A DNA stretch of 64,000 nucleotides from Sediminicoccus rosea (GTDB taxonomy: Bacteria; Pseudomonadota; Alphaproteobacteria; Acetobacterales; Acetobacteraceae): contig NZ_CP137852.1 of the NCBI RefSeq assembly GCF_033547095.1, positions 2,535,501-2,599,500 on the forward strand, written 5' to 3'. Each line of letters starts with the position of its first letter. The first letter of the stretch is position 1. This document shows, one piece after another, positions 42,832 to 52,661 of this stretch. The notes under the pieces are model-generated. The model was not told where the DNA came from. It did not search any database and saw only the letters and a list, made by a program, of their open reading frames with translations. The translations under genes and the position numbers were made by a program.

Positions 42832-43722
42832 TCACGCGCTTTCGCGCGCTTCCGCCACCAGGCGAGCGGCTTCCTCGCCCTTCAGCTTGGCGATGTCGTC
42901 CTGGTATTTCAGCAGGACGCCCAGCGTCGCATCCACCGAGGCCGGCTCCAGTTCGCGCGCATCGAGGGCAGAGAGGGCATTGGCCCAGTCAATCGTCTCG
43001 GCCACGCCGGGCAGCTTGAAGTAGTCCCCCTCGCGCAGCTTCTGCACGAAGGCGACCACCTGGGCGGACAGCGTCGCGGAGACCGCGGGCGCGCGCAGCG
43101 CCAGGATCGCCTTCTCCCGCGCCGCATCGGGGTAGTCCACCCAATGGTAGAGGCAGCGGCGGCGGATCGCGTCATGCACCTCGCGCGTGCGGTTGGAGGT
43201 GATGATGACCACCGGCGGCGTCTCGGCGCGCAGCGTGCCCAGTTCGGGCACAGTGATCTGGAAATCGGCCAGGACTTCGAGAAGGAAGGCCTCGAACGGT
43301 TCGTCCGCGCGGTCGAGCTCGTCGATCAGCAGGACGGCTGGTTCGCCCTCCAGCGCCTGGAGCAGGGGGCGGGATTCGAGATAGCGGCGGTCGTAGATCG
43401 AGCTCTCGATGTCGGCCACATTGCCCGCGACCTCGGCCAGGCGGATCGCCATGAGCTGGCGCGCATGGTTCCACTCATAGGCCGCGGCGGAGAGATCCAG
43501 CCCGTCATAGCATTGCAGCCGCACCAGCTTGCGCGGGAGCTGCGCGGCCAGGACCTTGGCGATCTCGGTCTTGCCGGTGCCGGGCTCGCCCTCGAGGAAG
43601 AGCGGCCGGCCCATGCGGAGCGCCAGATGGACCGTGGTGGCGAGCGCCGTGTCCGCGACATAGCCGCCGGCGGCGAGAAGCCCCGCCGTCGCCGCCACAT
43701 CGACGGGCAGGTTCCGGCTCAC
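42832..43722 (-). CDS. coxD: MoxR-type AAA+ ATPase, CoxD-like
   Basis: A 296-residue AAA+ chaperone with Walker A GEPGTGKTE, Walker B VLLIDELDRAD and sensor 1 VIITSNRTRE. MoxR ATPases pair with VWA proteins, here CoxE. The GTG at 43722 overlaps the coxG stop (GTGA); a TTG 30 bp upstream is an inferior choice. Confidence 0.87.
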   Translation of the reverse strand: MSRNLPVDVAATAGLLAAGGYVADTALATTVHLALRMGRPLFLEGEPGTGKTEIAKVLAAQLPRKLVRLQCYDGLDLSAAAYEWNHARQLMAIRLAEVAGNVADIESSIYDRRYLESRPLLQALEGEPAVLLIDELDRADEPFEAFLLEVLADFQITVPELGTLRAETPPVVIITSNRTREVHDAIRRRCLYHWVDYPDAAREKAILALRAPAVSATLSAQVVAFVQKLREGDYFKLPGVAETIDWANALSALDARELEPASVDATLGVLLKYQDDIAKLKGEEAARLVAEARESA

Positions 43723-44321
43723 GAGGACAGGAAGATCAGGTAGAGCACCCAAAGCATCGCGCCGCTGCCGAGCCAGAAGAAGAGAGGCATGCCCATGAAC
43801 TCCGTGGGGATGAGAGAGAAGATCGAGATCGCAGCCGGCGCGGGGGCCGGGGCGGGTGCGGCGCCGGGGGCCTCCACCTTCGGCGCCAGGGCCGCGGCGA
43901 AGCGGTCGAAGAACTGGTCGGCCATCTGCTTGGCGGTGCTGTCGATCAGGCGTGCGCCGAGCTGCGCCATCTTGCCGCCGACCTGCGCCTTCACGCTGTA
44001 GCGCAGCAGGGTCTCGGTCGGGCTCACGGCATCCAGCGCCACGTCGGCGCCGCCCTTGGCGAAGCCCATGGCGCCGCCATTGCCCTCGCCGCTGATCGTG
44101 TAGCTGGCCGGCGGGTTCAGGTTCTCGAGCTTCACCTTGGCGGTGAACTTCGCCGCCATCGGGCCGATCTTGATGGCGAGCTTCGCCGCCAGCTCGGTGT
44201 CCGAGACCTTCTCGATGGATTCGCAGCCGGGAATGGCGGCCTTGAGCGCATCGGGGTCATTCAGCGCTTGCCAGACCAGCTCGCGCGGGGCGGCAATCTG
44301 CCGCTCGCCATTCATTTCCAT
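43719..44321 (-). CDS. coxG: CoxG-like SRPBCC protein with C-terminal membrane anchor
   Basis: A 200-residue protein. The N-terminal 145 residues are a CoxG/SRPBCC domain (MNGERQIAAPRELVWQALND; IPGCESIEKV). A proline/alanine linker follows, then one C-terminal helix (PLFFWLGSGAMLWVLYLIFL). In Oligotropha CoxG recruits CODH to the membrane, and the tail anchor suits that. First gene of the set; overlaps coxD by 4 bp. Confidence 0.87.
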   Translation of the reverse strand: MEMNGERQIAAPRELVWQALNDPDALKAAIPGCESIEKVSDTELAAKLAIKIGPMAAKFTAKVKLENLNPPASYTISGEGNGGAMGFAKGGADVALDAVSPTETLLRYSVKAQVGGKMAQLGARLIDSTAKQMADQFFDRFAAALAPKVEAPGAAPAPAPAPAAISIFSLIPTEFMGMPLFFWLGSGAMLWVLYLIFLSS

Positions 44322-44458
44322 GTGGATACTCCGCCAATCGCCCCGTTATTAGGGGTGGCGCTGCCCGGGCGCAAACCCCCCCGCCGCGCGGCCCTGGCGC
44401 ATTGACGCGGCCGGTCCATTCGGGAAAAGACCTTCACGGTCCTGTCCGGAGCTTCATC

Positions 44459-45850
44459 TTGCACGCCTTGCCCCTAGCCCTGCTGCTCGCCTGCCTTGCC
44501 GGCCCGGCCGAGGCCGCGGCGATCGACGGGCGGCAGCTCGGCCTCGTCTGGACGCTGCCCTTCGCAGGCATCCTGCTATCTATCGCCCTCATGCCGATCC
44601 TGACGCCGGGCTTCTGGCATCATCATTACGGCAAGGTGGCGGCCTTCTGGGGCGGCTTCTTCCTGCTGCCCTTCCTCATCGCCTTCGGCCCCGCCATGGC
44701 GGCGCAGGAGGTGGTCTTCGTCGCGGTGCAGGAATACATTCCCTTCATCGTCTTGCTGCTGGCGCTCTACACCACGGGCGGCGGGGTGCTGCTGCGCGGC
44801 ACGCTGGTCGGCACGCCGCTCACCAACACGGCGCTGCTCGCCATCGGGACCATTCTGGCGAGCTTCATGGGCACGACCGGCGCCTCCATGCTGCTGATCC
44901 GCCCGGTGCTGCGGGCGAACCAGCACCGCACGCGCAAGGTGCACATCTTCGTCTTCTTCATCTTTCTCGTCTCGAACATCGGCGGCAGCCTGACACCGAT
45001 CGGCGATCCGCCGCTCTATCTCGGCTTCCTCAAGGGCGTGTCCTTCTTCTGGCCGACGACGCACCTCTTCCTGCCCTTCCTGTTCTGCGCCGTGATCCTG
45101 CTCGCCATCTTCTACGCGCTGGACAGTCTCCTCTACGCCCGCGAGCCCGCCCGCCCGGCCGACACCGCCCCGCGCGAGAAGCTCAGCATCGAGGGCTGGC
45201 CCAATGTCTGGCTGATCGGCGTCGTGGTGCTGGGCGTGCTGCTGCAGGGCATCTGGAAGCCAGGCGACGTGCAGATCCTGAGCGAGACCGTGGGCCTCGA
45301 GCGTGTCGTCGCGATCGGCATCTTCCTCGCCGTCACGGTCGTCTCGATGCTGATCACCTCCAACGCGCTGCGCGAGGCCAATGGCTTCGCCTGGGGCGCG
45401 ATGGCGGAGGTCGCGAAGCTGTTCGCCGCGATCTTCCTCTGCATGGGGCCGGTTCTGGCCATCCTGAAGGCGGGGCCCGAGGGCTCGGCCGCGGCGCTGG
45501 TCGCCCTCACCTCCGACGCGTCGGGCGCGCCCATCCCCTGGGTCTATTTCTGGATGTCCGGCGTGCTGTCCAGCTTCCTCGACAATGCGCCGACCTACCT
45601 GGTCTTCTTCAACCTCGCGGGCGGCGATCCGAACTACCTGATGACGCAGGGGGCGGCGACGCTGACCGCGGTCTCGGCCGGCTCGGTCTTCATGGGGGCC
45701 AACTCCTATATCGGCAATGCGCCCAACTTCATGGTCAAGGCGATCGTCGAGGAGAATGGCGTGCGCATGCCCTCCTTCTTCGGCTATTGCGCCTGGGCGC
45801 TGATCTTCCTGGTGCCGCTCTTCGTGCTGGTGACCCTCATCTTCTTCTGA
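44459..45850 (+). CDS. NhaD-type sodium:proton antiporter
   Basis: A 463-residue polytopic membrane protein with about 12 hydrophobic helices. Features of the NhaD/ion-transporter superfamily include ALLAIGTILASFMGTTGASM, FLVSNIGGSLTPIGDPPLYL and SSFLDNAPTYLVFFN. The TTG at 44459 follows GGAG by 7 bases and opens a signal-like helix; a TTG 57 bp upstream is less supported. The transported ion cannot be fixed from sequence alone. Confidence 0.87.
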   Translation: MHALPLALLLACLAGPAEAAAIDGRQLGLVWTLPFAGILLSIALMPILTPGFWHHHYGKVAAFWGGFFLLPFLIAFGPAMAAQEVVFVAVQEYIPFIVLLLALYTTGGGVLLRGTLVGTPLTNTALLAIGTILASFMGTTGASMLLIRPVLRANQHRTRKVHIFVFFIFLVSNIGGSLTPIGDPPLYLGFLKGVSFFWPTTHLFLPFLFCAVILLAIFYALDSLLYAREPARPADTAPREKLSIEGWPNVWLIGVVVLGVLLQGIWKPGDVQILSETVGLERVVAIGIFLAVTVVSMLITSNALREANGFAWGAMAEVAKLFAAIFLCMGPVLAILKAGPEGSAAALVALTSDASGAPIPWVYFWMSGVLSSFLDNAPTYLVFFNLAGGDPNYLMTQGAATLTAVSAGSVFMGANSYIGNAPNFMVKAIVEENGVRMPSFFGYCAWALIFLVPLFVLVTLIFF

Positions 45851-45917
45851 GGGCTCCCTTCTTCTGTCCGGGGGGGCGGGTTAAACTCGGGCCAACCGTT
45901 AGAGGAAGGCCAAACCC

Positions 45918-46809
45918 ATGCCCTATGTGATCGGCGCCGATCTGCCCCAGGAACCCGCCGGCGAGCGCTTCCGCGCCCTGCTGGACCGCCCCGAGATCCT
46001 CGGCATGCCGGGGGCCCATCTCGGCATCGCGGGGCTGCTGGCCAAGAAGCATGGCTTCGAGGCGCTCTATCTCTCGGGTGCCGCCATGTCCGCCTCCATG
46101 GGCCTGCCCGACCTCGGCATGATCACCATCGAGGATGTGTGCTTCTTCATCCGCCAGGTGGCGCGCTCCACCGGCCTGCCGCTGCTGGTGGACGGCGACA
46201 CGGGCTATGGCGAGGCGCTGAACGTCATGCACATGGTCCGCGCCTTCGAGGATGCGGGGGCAGGGGCCGTCCATCTGGAAGACCAGCTGCTGCCCAAGAA
46301 GTGCGGTCACCTGAACGACAAGAAGCTGGCCAGCGCCGATGAGATGTGCGCCAAGGTCGCCGCCGCCCACCGCGCCCGCCGCCACCTCTACATCATCGCC
46401 CGCACCGATGCGGTGGCGAGCGAGGGGATGGATGCCGCAGTCGCCCGCGCGCAGCGCTACCTCGAGGCCGGCGCGGATGCGATCTTCCCCGAGGCGCTGA
46501 CCACGGTGGAGATGTTCCGCGAGTTCCGGGCCCGCATGCCCGGCGTGAAGCTGCTCGCCAACATGACCGAGTTCGGCCGCACGCCCTTCCTGACCAAGGA
46601 GGAGTTCCAGGCGCTCGGTTATGACATGGTGATCTGGCCGGTGACGCATCTTCGCATCGCCGCCAAGGCCTGGGACCAGCTCTATGCCCAGATCGCGGCC
46701 GAGGGCGGCGCGCAGAATGCCGTGGACCGCATGCAGACCCGCGCCGAACTCTACGAGACCATCGGCTACCACAAGTATGAGGAGCTGGATGCGAGCCTGG
46801 TGCGGACCA

Positions 46810-46835
<26 letters not shown>
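45918..46835 (+). CDS. prpB: Methylisocitrate lyase / PEP mutase superfamily
   Basis: A 305-residue TIM-barrel lyase of the ICL/PEPM superfamily that most resembles 2-methylisocitrate lyase (pyruvate plus succinate from 2-methylisocitrate). The metal site DGDTGYGEALNV and the catalytic LPKKCGHLNDKKL loop with Cys are present. GAGGAAGG precedes the ATG. No prpC or prpD is nearby, so the propionate role is likely but not proven; other 2,3-dimethylmalate or oxaloacetate activities are possible. Confidence 0.82.
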
Positions 46836-47205
<370 letters not shown>

Positions 47206-47216
47206 CTCATCGCAAC

Positions 47217-48368
47217 GTGACGCGCGCCCCGCTGTTGCACCGGGGCGGCCGAAAGGGCGCATCCTTGGCTGACCCCCTCCTCATCGGCTCGGAAATCTAC
47301 CGCCGCTCCACCTATGGCCCGAAGCATCCGCTCGCCATTCCGCGCGTCTCCACCACGCTCGACCTGATCCGTGCGCTGGGGTGGCTGCCCGCCGCCCAAT
47401 ACCGCGACAGTCCCATGGCACAGGTGCAGGAACTCACCCGCTTCCATGACCCGGGCTACATCGCCGCCCTCCAGCGCGCCGAGGCGGCACAGGGCGTGGA
47501 CCCCGAGGATCGCGAGCGCTACCGCATCGGCGCCGATGGCAATCCCGTCTATCGCGAGGTGTTCCGCCGCCCTGCTACCAGCGCGGGCGGCGTGTTGCTG
47601 GCGGCCCGGCTGACGGCGGAGGGGGGGGTGGTGCATGTGCCGGGCGGGGGCACGCATCATGGCCTGCGCGATCGCGCCAGCGGCTTCTGCTACGTGAATG
47701 ACGCCGTGCTCGGGCTGATGGAATGGCTGGGGCAGGGGCTGACCCGCATCCTCTACCTCGATATCGACGCGCATCACGGCGATGGCGTGGAGATCGCCTT
47801 CGCGGAGGAGCCCCGCGTCACCACCCTCTCCATCCATGAGGCCGGGCGCTGGCCCTTTTCCGGCGCGCGGCACGCGGCGCCGCATGCGCTGAACCTGCCG
47901 GTGCCGCCTGGCTTCAACGACAGCGAGATGCGCGCCCTGCTGCATCACCTGGTGCTGCCGCTGGTCGCGCGCCTCAGGCCCCAGGCCATCATGCTGCAAT
48001 GCGGGGCGGATGCGCTGGAGGAAGATCCCCTGGCGCGTCTCGGCCTTTCCAACAACGCCCATGCCGAGTTCATCGCGGCGGTGAAGGGAGCCGCCCCGCG
48101 CTTCATCCTGCTGGGCGGTGGCGGCTACAATCCCTGGACCGTCGCGCGCTGCTGGGCGCGGGGCTGGGCCACGCTGAACGACCTGCCGGTGCCCGCCCGC
48201 CTGCCCGGGCCGGCCGAGGCGGTGCTGCGGGCGCTGACCTTCCACCGCGCCGCCGGCCGCAACCCGCCGGAGCATTGGTTCACCACCCTGGCCGATGAGC
48301 CGCGCGAAGGCCCGATCCGAGACGAGATCCGGGCCCTTCTCGCGCAGGGGCTGGAAGCTGTGGCATGA
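47217..48368 (+). CDS. AcuC-type histone-deacetylase-like amidohydrolase
   Basis: A 383-residue zinc deacetylase resembling AcuC, which removes acetyl groups from acetyl-CoA synthetase and other proteins. Key segments: GTHHGLRDRASGFCYVND, DIDAHHGDGVE (zinc ligands) and LQCGADALEEDPL. GTG at 47217 is taken as start; a TTG at 47265 (before ADPLLIGSEIYRR) is also plausible. It starts 11 bp from the divergent permease gene and overlaps the next gene by 4 bp. Confidence 0.88.
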   Translation: MTRAPLLHRGGRKGASLADPLLIGSEIYRRSTYGPKHPLAIPRVSTTLDLIRALGWLPAAQYRDSPMAQVQELTRFHDPGYIAALQRAEAAQGVDPEDRERYRIGADGNPVYREVFRRPATSAGGVLLAARLTAEGGVVHVPGGGTHHGLRDRASGFCYVNDAVLGLMEWLGQGLTRILYLDIDAHHGDGVEIAFAEEPRVTTLSIHEAGRWPFSGARHAAPHALNLPVPPGFNDSEMRALLHHLVLPLVARLRPQAIMLQCGADALEEDPLARLGLSNNAHAEFIAAVKGAAPRFILLGGGGYNPWTVARCWARGWATLNDLPVPARLPGPAEAVLRALTFHRAAGRNPPEHWFTTLADEPREGPIRDEIRALLAQGLEAVA

Positions 48369-48850
48369 TGCACGCCATGAAGCGCCTCCTCCTCGCCCTC
48401 GCCCTGATCCTTCCCGGCCTCGCCAGTGCCCAGCCCGGCGTGGACCGTCCGCAACCACGCCTCGCGGAAGAGCCCATGGTGATCGTGACGCGCGACGGCA
48501 CGCGCCACGCCTTCCGCGCCGAGATGGCGCTGCAATCGGCCGAGCAGATGATCGGCATGATGTTCCGCACGACCATGGCGCCGGACGAGGCGATGATCTT
48601 CGACTGGGGCGCCCCCCGCGAGAGCAGCATGTGGATGCGGAACACGCTCATCCCGCTCGACATGCTCTTCGTCGCCGCCGATGGCCGCATCCATCGCATC
48701 CACGAGCGCGCGGTGCCGCAGAGCCTCGCCACGATCGACAGCCGCGGCCCGGTGCGCGCCACCATCGAGGTGCCGGGCGGCACGGCGGAGCGGCTGAACC
48801 TGCGCGTGGGTGACCGCGTCCTGCAGCGGATCTTCGGCAACGCGCCGTAA
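48365..48850 (+). CDS. Secreted DUF192 protein
   Basis: A 161-residue protein with a signal peptide (MKRLLLALALILPGLASAQ) and a DUF192 domain, shown by MIGMMFRTTMAPDEAMIFDW and MWMRNTLIPLDMLFV. The function of this periplasmic family is not established. ATG 48365 overlaps the deacetylase stop; ATG at 48368 or 48377 are alternatives. Confidence 0.85.
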   Translation: MMHAMKRLLLALALILPGLASAQPGVDRPQPRLAEEPMVIVTRDGTRHAFRAEMALQSAEQMIGMMFRTTMAPDEAMIFDWGAPRESSMWMRNTLIPLDMLFVAADGRIHRIHERAVPQSLATIDSRGPVRATIEVPGGTAERLNLRVGDRVLQRIFGNAP

Positions 48851-48859
48851 GGACGGCGA

Positions 48860-49300
48860 TCAGCGCGGCAGCCGCGAGGAGTGATGGTCGGCGATGCGCC
48901 AGAGGCCATCGGTGCCTTGCACCATCACCATGCTGAAGCGGGATGGCTCCTCGCTCATCGTCCCGTCCGCCGCGCGGCGCAGGAAGGTGTAGTGGCCCGA
49001 GGCGACGGCCACGCCCGGCGCCAGCTCACGCAGCGCGAAATCGCCGAAGCGCACGTCAATGCCCGCCGCCCCCGGCCGCACCCGCGCGAAATAGGCGGTG
49101 ATGGCGGCGGTTCCCACTGTCTGCGCACGGCTCACCGAGCCCCAGAGCCGCGCATCCTCCGTGTATTGGCTGGCGGCGCGCGCGCCGTCATTCGTCGCAT
49201 AGGCGGCCGCCCAGGCGCCCAGCAGCGCGGCGGGATCGGGCGCGGCGGCCTCCGCCGTGCCGGCCGCCAGCAGCAGCGGCAGGGCGAAGGCCGCGCGCAT
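48860..49300 (-). CDS. Secreted SnoaL-like (nuclear-transport-factor-2 fold) protein
   Basis: A 146-residue protein with a signal peptide (MRAAFALPLLLAAGTAEAA) and a cone-shaped NTF2-like fold, judged from AWAAAYATNDGARAASQYTE and the ending WRIADHHSSRLP. Ligand or catalytic role unknown. Its ATG shares one base with the dipeptidase stop (TGATG), so it belongs to that operon; a GTG one codon earlier is possible. Confidence 0.75.
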   Translation of the reverse strand: MRAAFALPLLLAAGTAEAAAPDPAALLGAWAAAYATNDGARAASQYTEDARLWGSVSRAQTVGTAAITAYFARVRPGAAGIDVRFGDFALRELAPGVAVASGHYTFLRRAADGTMSEEPSRFSMVMVQGTDGLWRIADHHSSRLPR

Positions 49301-50286
49301 CACGCCGCCCCCCGCAGCACCTGCCGCCAGACGCGCAGGAAATTGCCCGACCAGAGCAGCCCGACCTCGCGCGCGCCATAGCCGCGCCTGGCCAGTTCCG
49401 CCGTGATGTTCTGCGTCTCCGCCGCATTCGACCAGCCGGCCACGCTGCCCCCGCCGTCGAAGTCGGACGAGATGCCCACGTGATCGAGGCCGATGCGGCG
49501 AATCGCATGCTCCACATGGTCCACGAGGTCGGAGACGCTCGCCTGCGTCACGCCATTGGCGCCCGGCGCCTTGAGGAAGGAGGCGACGGCCGTGACCTGC
49601 GCGACGCCGCCCACCTGGCGGATCATGTCCAGCTGCTCGTCATCCAGGTTGCGCGGATGGGCGCAGAGCGCGGCGCAGGCGGTGTGCGTGACGGCGATGG
49701 GCACGCGGGAAAGCTCCGCCGCCTGCATCATCCCCGCCTTCGAGACATGCGCGCAGTCCAGCATCAGCCCCACGCGGTTCATCTCGGCGATGGCGGTGCG
49801 GCCGAGCGCCGAGAGGCCGCCATGCTCGCTCTCGGAATCATTGAGGTTGCGGCGGGGCCGGGCGCTGTCGGACAGGTCGTTGTGCCCGTCATGCGTGAGC
49901 GTGAGGTAGATGGCGCCGAGCTTGCGCCACTGCGCGATGCGCCCGAGGTCATGGCCCATGGCATAGCCATTCTCGACGGCCGAGAGCACGGCCGGCAGGC
50001 CGGCGGCGAAGCTTGCCTCCAGCTCCTCCGGGGTCGCGCAGAAGCGGGTGGTGACGCCATCGGCGCGGCCGCGGATGTGGCGCAGCATGGCCTCGGCCCG
50101 CGCGGCGGCGGCGGCATGGCCCGCGTGGTCGCGCGCGCCCTGGCCGACATAGGCGATGAAGACGGCGCCGCTCATCCCACCGCGCCGCATCTTCGGCAGG
50201 TCCACGCATTGGCCCGTCTCGCTCAGCCAGTCGGGTGTCTCGGGCCAGCGGATATCGATATGCGTATCGAGCACGAGGGGGTTCAT
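49300..50286 (-). CDS. Membrane dipeptidase (M19 family)
   Basis: A 328-residue renal-dipeptidase-type metalloenzyme that cleaves dipeptides, including D-amino-acid ones. Zinc ligands are visible in LDTHIDI (His-x-Asp), the bridging Glu in LSAVENGY, and His in DCAHVSKAG and VTHTACAA. Lacks a signal peptide, so cytosolic. The ATG at 50286 overlaps the stop of the upstream deacetylase gene by 4 bp. Confidence 0.9.
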   Translation of the reverse strand: MNPLVLDTHIDIRWPETPDWLSETGQCVDLPKMRRGGMSGAVFIAYVGQGARDHAGHAAAAARAEAMLRHIRGRADGVTTRFCATPEELEASFAAGLPAVLSAVENGYAMGHDLGRIAQWRKLGAIYLTLTHDGHNDLSDSARPRRNLNDSESEHGGLSALGRTAIAEMNRVGLMLDCAHVSKAGMMQAAELSRVPIAVTHTACAALCAHPRNLDDEQLDMIRQVGGVAQVTAVASFLKAPGANGVTQASVSDLVDHVEHAIRRIGLDHVGISSDFDGGGSVAGWSNAAETQNITAELARRGYGAREVGLLWSGNFLRVWRQVLRGAA

Positions 50287-51311
50287 CGCGCGTCTCCGAA
50301 GCCGGTCAGGAAGCGTTCCAGCAGGCTTCCCAGGATCTCCACATTGTAGCCGCCCTCCTGGCAGATGGCGGTGGGCAGACCGAGCGCGCCGATGGCGGCC
50401 CCGGCCCGGGCGAAGCCATCCGCGGTCACCTTCAGCGCGGCCAGCGGCTCGAACTCGCTCGCGTCGAAGCCGAGGGGGACCACCAGCGCCTCCGCGCCGA
50501 AATCGCGGATGGCGGCGATGCCGTGGTCGAGCGCGGCGAGCCAGCCCTCGTCGCCCGTGCCGAAGGGCTGCGGCAGGTTGAGGTTGGCGGCGCCCTTTTC
50601 CTCGGCGAAGCCGACATACCAGGGGTAGTAGCGGCCGGGATCGGCGTGGAGCGAGACGGTCAGCACATCCTCCCGCTCCCAGAAGATGCCCTGGGTGCCG
50701 TTGCCATGGTGGCTGTCGATGTCGAGCACCGCCACGCGCTTCGCCCCCGCATCGCGCAGCCGCTGCGCGGCGAGCGCGCTGTTGTTGATGTAGCAGTGGC
50801 CCCCGGCGCGGCCGGCATAGGCGTGGTGGCCGGGCGGGCGGCAGAGCGCATAGGCCACGCCACCTTGGGCGGCCACATCGGCCGCGGCGAGGGCGCAGCC
50901 GGCGGCGCCGATCGCGGCCGTCCAGGTGCCGGAGCCGATGGGGCAGGCGGTGTCGGCCGTGTGCGCGCCGGCCCGGGCGATGACGTGTTCCGGCTTGCGG
51001 TGGGATTGCGCCAGCATCTCCGGCGTCGGGTGGATATTGGCGACGATCTCGCGCCCCGCCTCGGGCAGGGCGGCCCAATCCGCGGCGGCATGTTCCAGGA
51101 AATCGAGGTACTCCGCCGTGTGCAGCGTCCGCAGGGCCGCCTGGGAGGCGGGCGGCGCCACTGCGGGCGTGATGCCGAGGGCGGCCAGCCCCGCGCGCAG
51201 CGAGGCGGCGCGGGCGGGCACCTCGTAATTGGCGCGGACCTGGCCGCGCATGAGGAAGAATTCCGGCGCGTGCAGCGCCTCATCCGGATGATGGAAGGCC
51301 TTCATGCGCAT
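50283..51311 (-). CDS. Acetylpolyamine-amidohydrolase-like histone deacetylase family protein
   Basis: A 342-residue zinc deacetylase beginning MRMKAFHHPDEALHAP, which resembles bacterial acetylpolyamine amidohydrolases more than AcuC. Active-site segments are CRPPGHHAYAGRAGGHCYIN, DIDSHHGNGTQGIF and LGFDASEFEPL. The start is 51311 or the ATG two codons on. It is divergent from the ArgE-like gene with 48 bp between and coupled to the dipeptidase. Confidence 0.87.
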   Translation of the reverse strand: MRMKAFHHPDEALHAPEFFLMRGQVRANYEVPARAASLRAGLAALGITPAVAPPASQAALRTLHTAEYLDFLEHAAADWAALPEAGREIVANIHPTPEMLAQSHRKPEHVIARAGAHTADTACPIGSGTWTAAIGAAGCALAAADVAAQGGVAYALCRPPGHHAYAGRAGGHCYINNSALAAQRLRDAGAKRVAVLDIDSHHGNGTQGIFWEREDVLTVSLHADPGRYYPWYVGFAEEKGAANLNLPQPFGTGDEGWLAALDHGIAAIRDFGAEALVVPLGFDASEFEPLAALKVTADGFARAGAAIGALGLPTAICQEGGYNVEILGSLLERFLTGFGDAR

Positions 51312-51359
51312 GAGTGAAGCCTGCCCGCGGGGCCTCGACAACCTCGCGCGCGCCCGCCC

Positions 51360-52661
51360 ATGCTGCGGGTCATGACCCCACTCGATGCCGGCGCGCGACG
51401 CGCCATCCTGGACGCCTGCGATTCGCTGCGTGAAGAGAGCCTGGACTGGCTGTTCCGCCTGGTCCGCTGCCCCTCCACCCTCGGCAACGAGGCCTCGGCC
51501 CTGAACGAGATGGAGCGGCTCTATCGCCATCTCGGCCTCACGCCCCAGCGGATCCCGACGGATCCGGCGAAGCTGGCCGACCACCCCGGCTTCTCGCCGC
51601 CGCTGATCGACTATGCCGGGCGGGACAATGTGGCCGCGATCCATCGCCCCACATCGGCGAAGGGCCGCAGCCTGGTGCTGCAGGGCCATGTGGATGTGGT
51701 GCCGGAGGGTGCCGCCGACATGTGGGAGACGCCGCCCTACGCGCCCAGCATCCGCAATGGCCGCGTCTATGGGCGCGGCGCGGGCGACATGAAGGCGGGC
51801 ATCGTCAGCTATGCCATGGCCTTCGCCGCCCTGAGGCGCGCCGGGCTGCAACCGGCCGCCGAGGTGCAGATGCAGGCGGTGATCGAGGAGGAATGCACCG
51901 GCAATGGCGCGCTCGCCACCATGCTGGCGCTGCCCAAGGCCGATGGCGTGATCATCCCCGAGCCCGGGCCAGGGCTGGATGCGCTCTACACGGCCGAGGT
52001 CGGCGTGGTCTGGGCCTGGGTAACGGTGAGCGGCCGGCCCGCCCATGTGCGGGACATGCAGGCCGGCATCAACGCGATCGAGGCCGCCAACATCATCGCC
52101 GGCGCCTTCAAGGATTACGAGGCCGAGCGCAATCGCGGGGAGCATATCCACGCCGCCTTCCATGGCGTGAACCACCCGGTGAATGTGAATCTCGGGACCA
52201 TCTCCGGTGGCGAGTGGAATTCCTCGGTGGCAACGCGCTGCCGCATCGGTCTGCGCGTCGGCGTGATGCTCGGCTACTCCGCGCGGCAGACCAAGGCCGA
52301 CATCGAGGCGCTGGTGGCCAAGGCCGCCACGCATGAGCGGCTGCGCGGCGCGCAGGTGAAGCTGGAATTCAAGGGCTTCATGGCCGATGCCTGCGTGTTT
52401 CCAAAGGACACGGCGATCAGCGCGTTGGCCCAGCGCAGCTATGCCGAGGCGACGGGTGGCACGCTGCGCGACTATCCCGCGACGGGCCTGACCGATGGGC
52501 GGCACTTCGTGCTCTACCAGGGCACGCCCTGCGCCGTCTTCGGCCCGGATGCGCAGGACATCCATGGCATTGACGAGAGTGTCGGCATCGAGAGCATGCA
52601 TGGCATCACGCGCAGCATCGCGCTGACCATGGCCGAGTGGTGTGGAGTCGAACATGCATAA
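51360..52661 (+). CDS. ArgE/DapE-family deacylase (M20 peptidase)
   Basis: A 433-residue zinc amidohydrolase with the metal-binding segments LVLQGHVDVVPEG and GRGAGDMKAGIVS, and the catalytic EEE in AVIEEECTGNG. A dimerisation lid with PAHV follows in the middle third. Substrate not evident; N-acyl amino acids are typical. An ATG four codons on is an alternative start. Overlaps the next gene by 8 bp. Confidence 0.87.
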   Translation: MLRVMTPLDAGARRAILDACDSLREESLDWLFRLVRCPSTLGNEASALNEMERLYRHLGLTPQRIPTDPAKLADHPGFSPPLIDYAGRDNVAAIHRPTSAKGRSLVLQGHVDVVPEGAADMWETPPYAPSIRNGRVYGRGAGDMKAGIVSYAMAFAALRRAGLQPAAEVQMQAVIEEECTGNGALATMLALPKADGVIIPEPGPGLDALYTAEVGVVWAWVTVSGRPAHVRDMQAGINAIEAANIIAGAFKDYEAERNRGEHIHAAFHGVNHPVNVNLGTISGGEWNSSVATRCRIGLRVGVMLGYSARQTKADIEALVAKAATHERLRGAQVKLEFKGFMADACVFPKDTAISALAQRSYAEATGGTLRDYPATGLTDGRHFVLYQGTPCAVFGPDAQDIHGIDESVGIESMHGITRSIALTMAEWCGVEHA

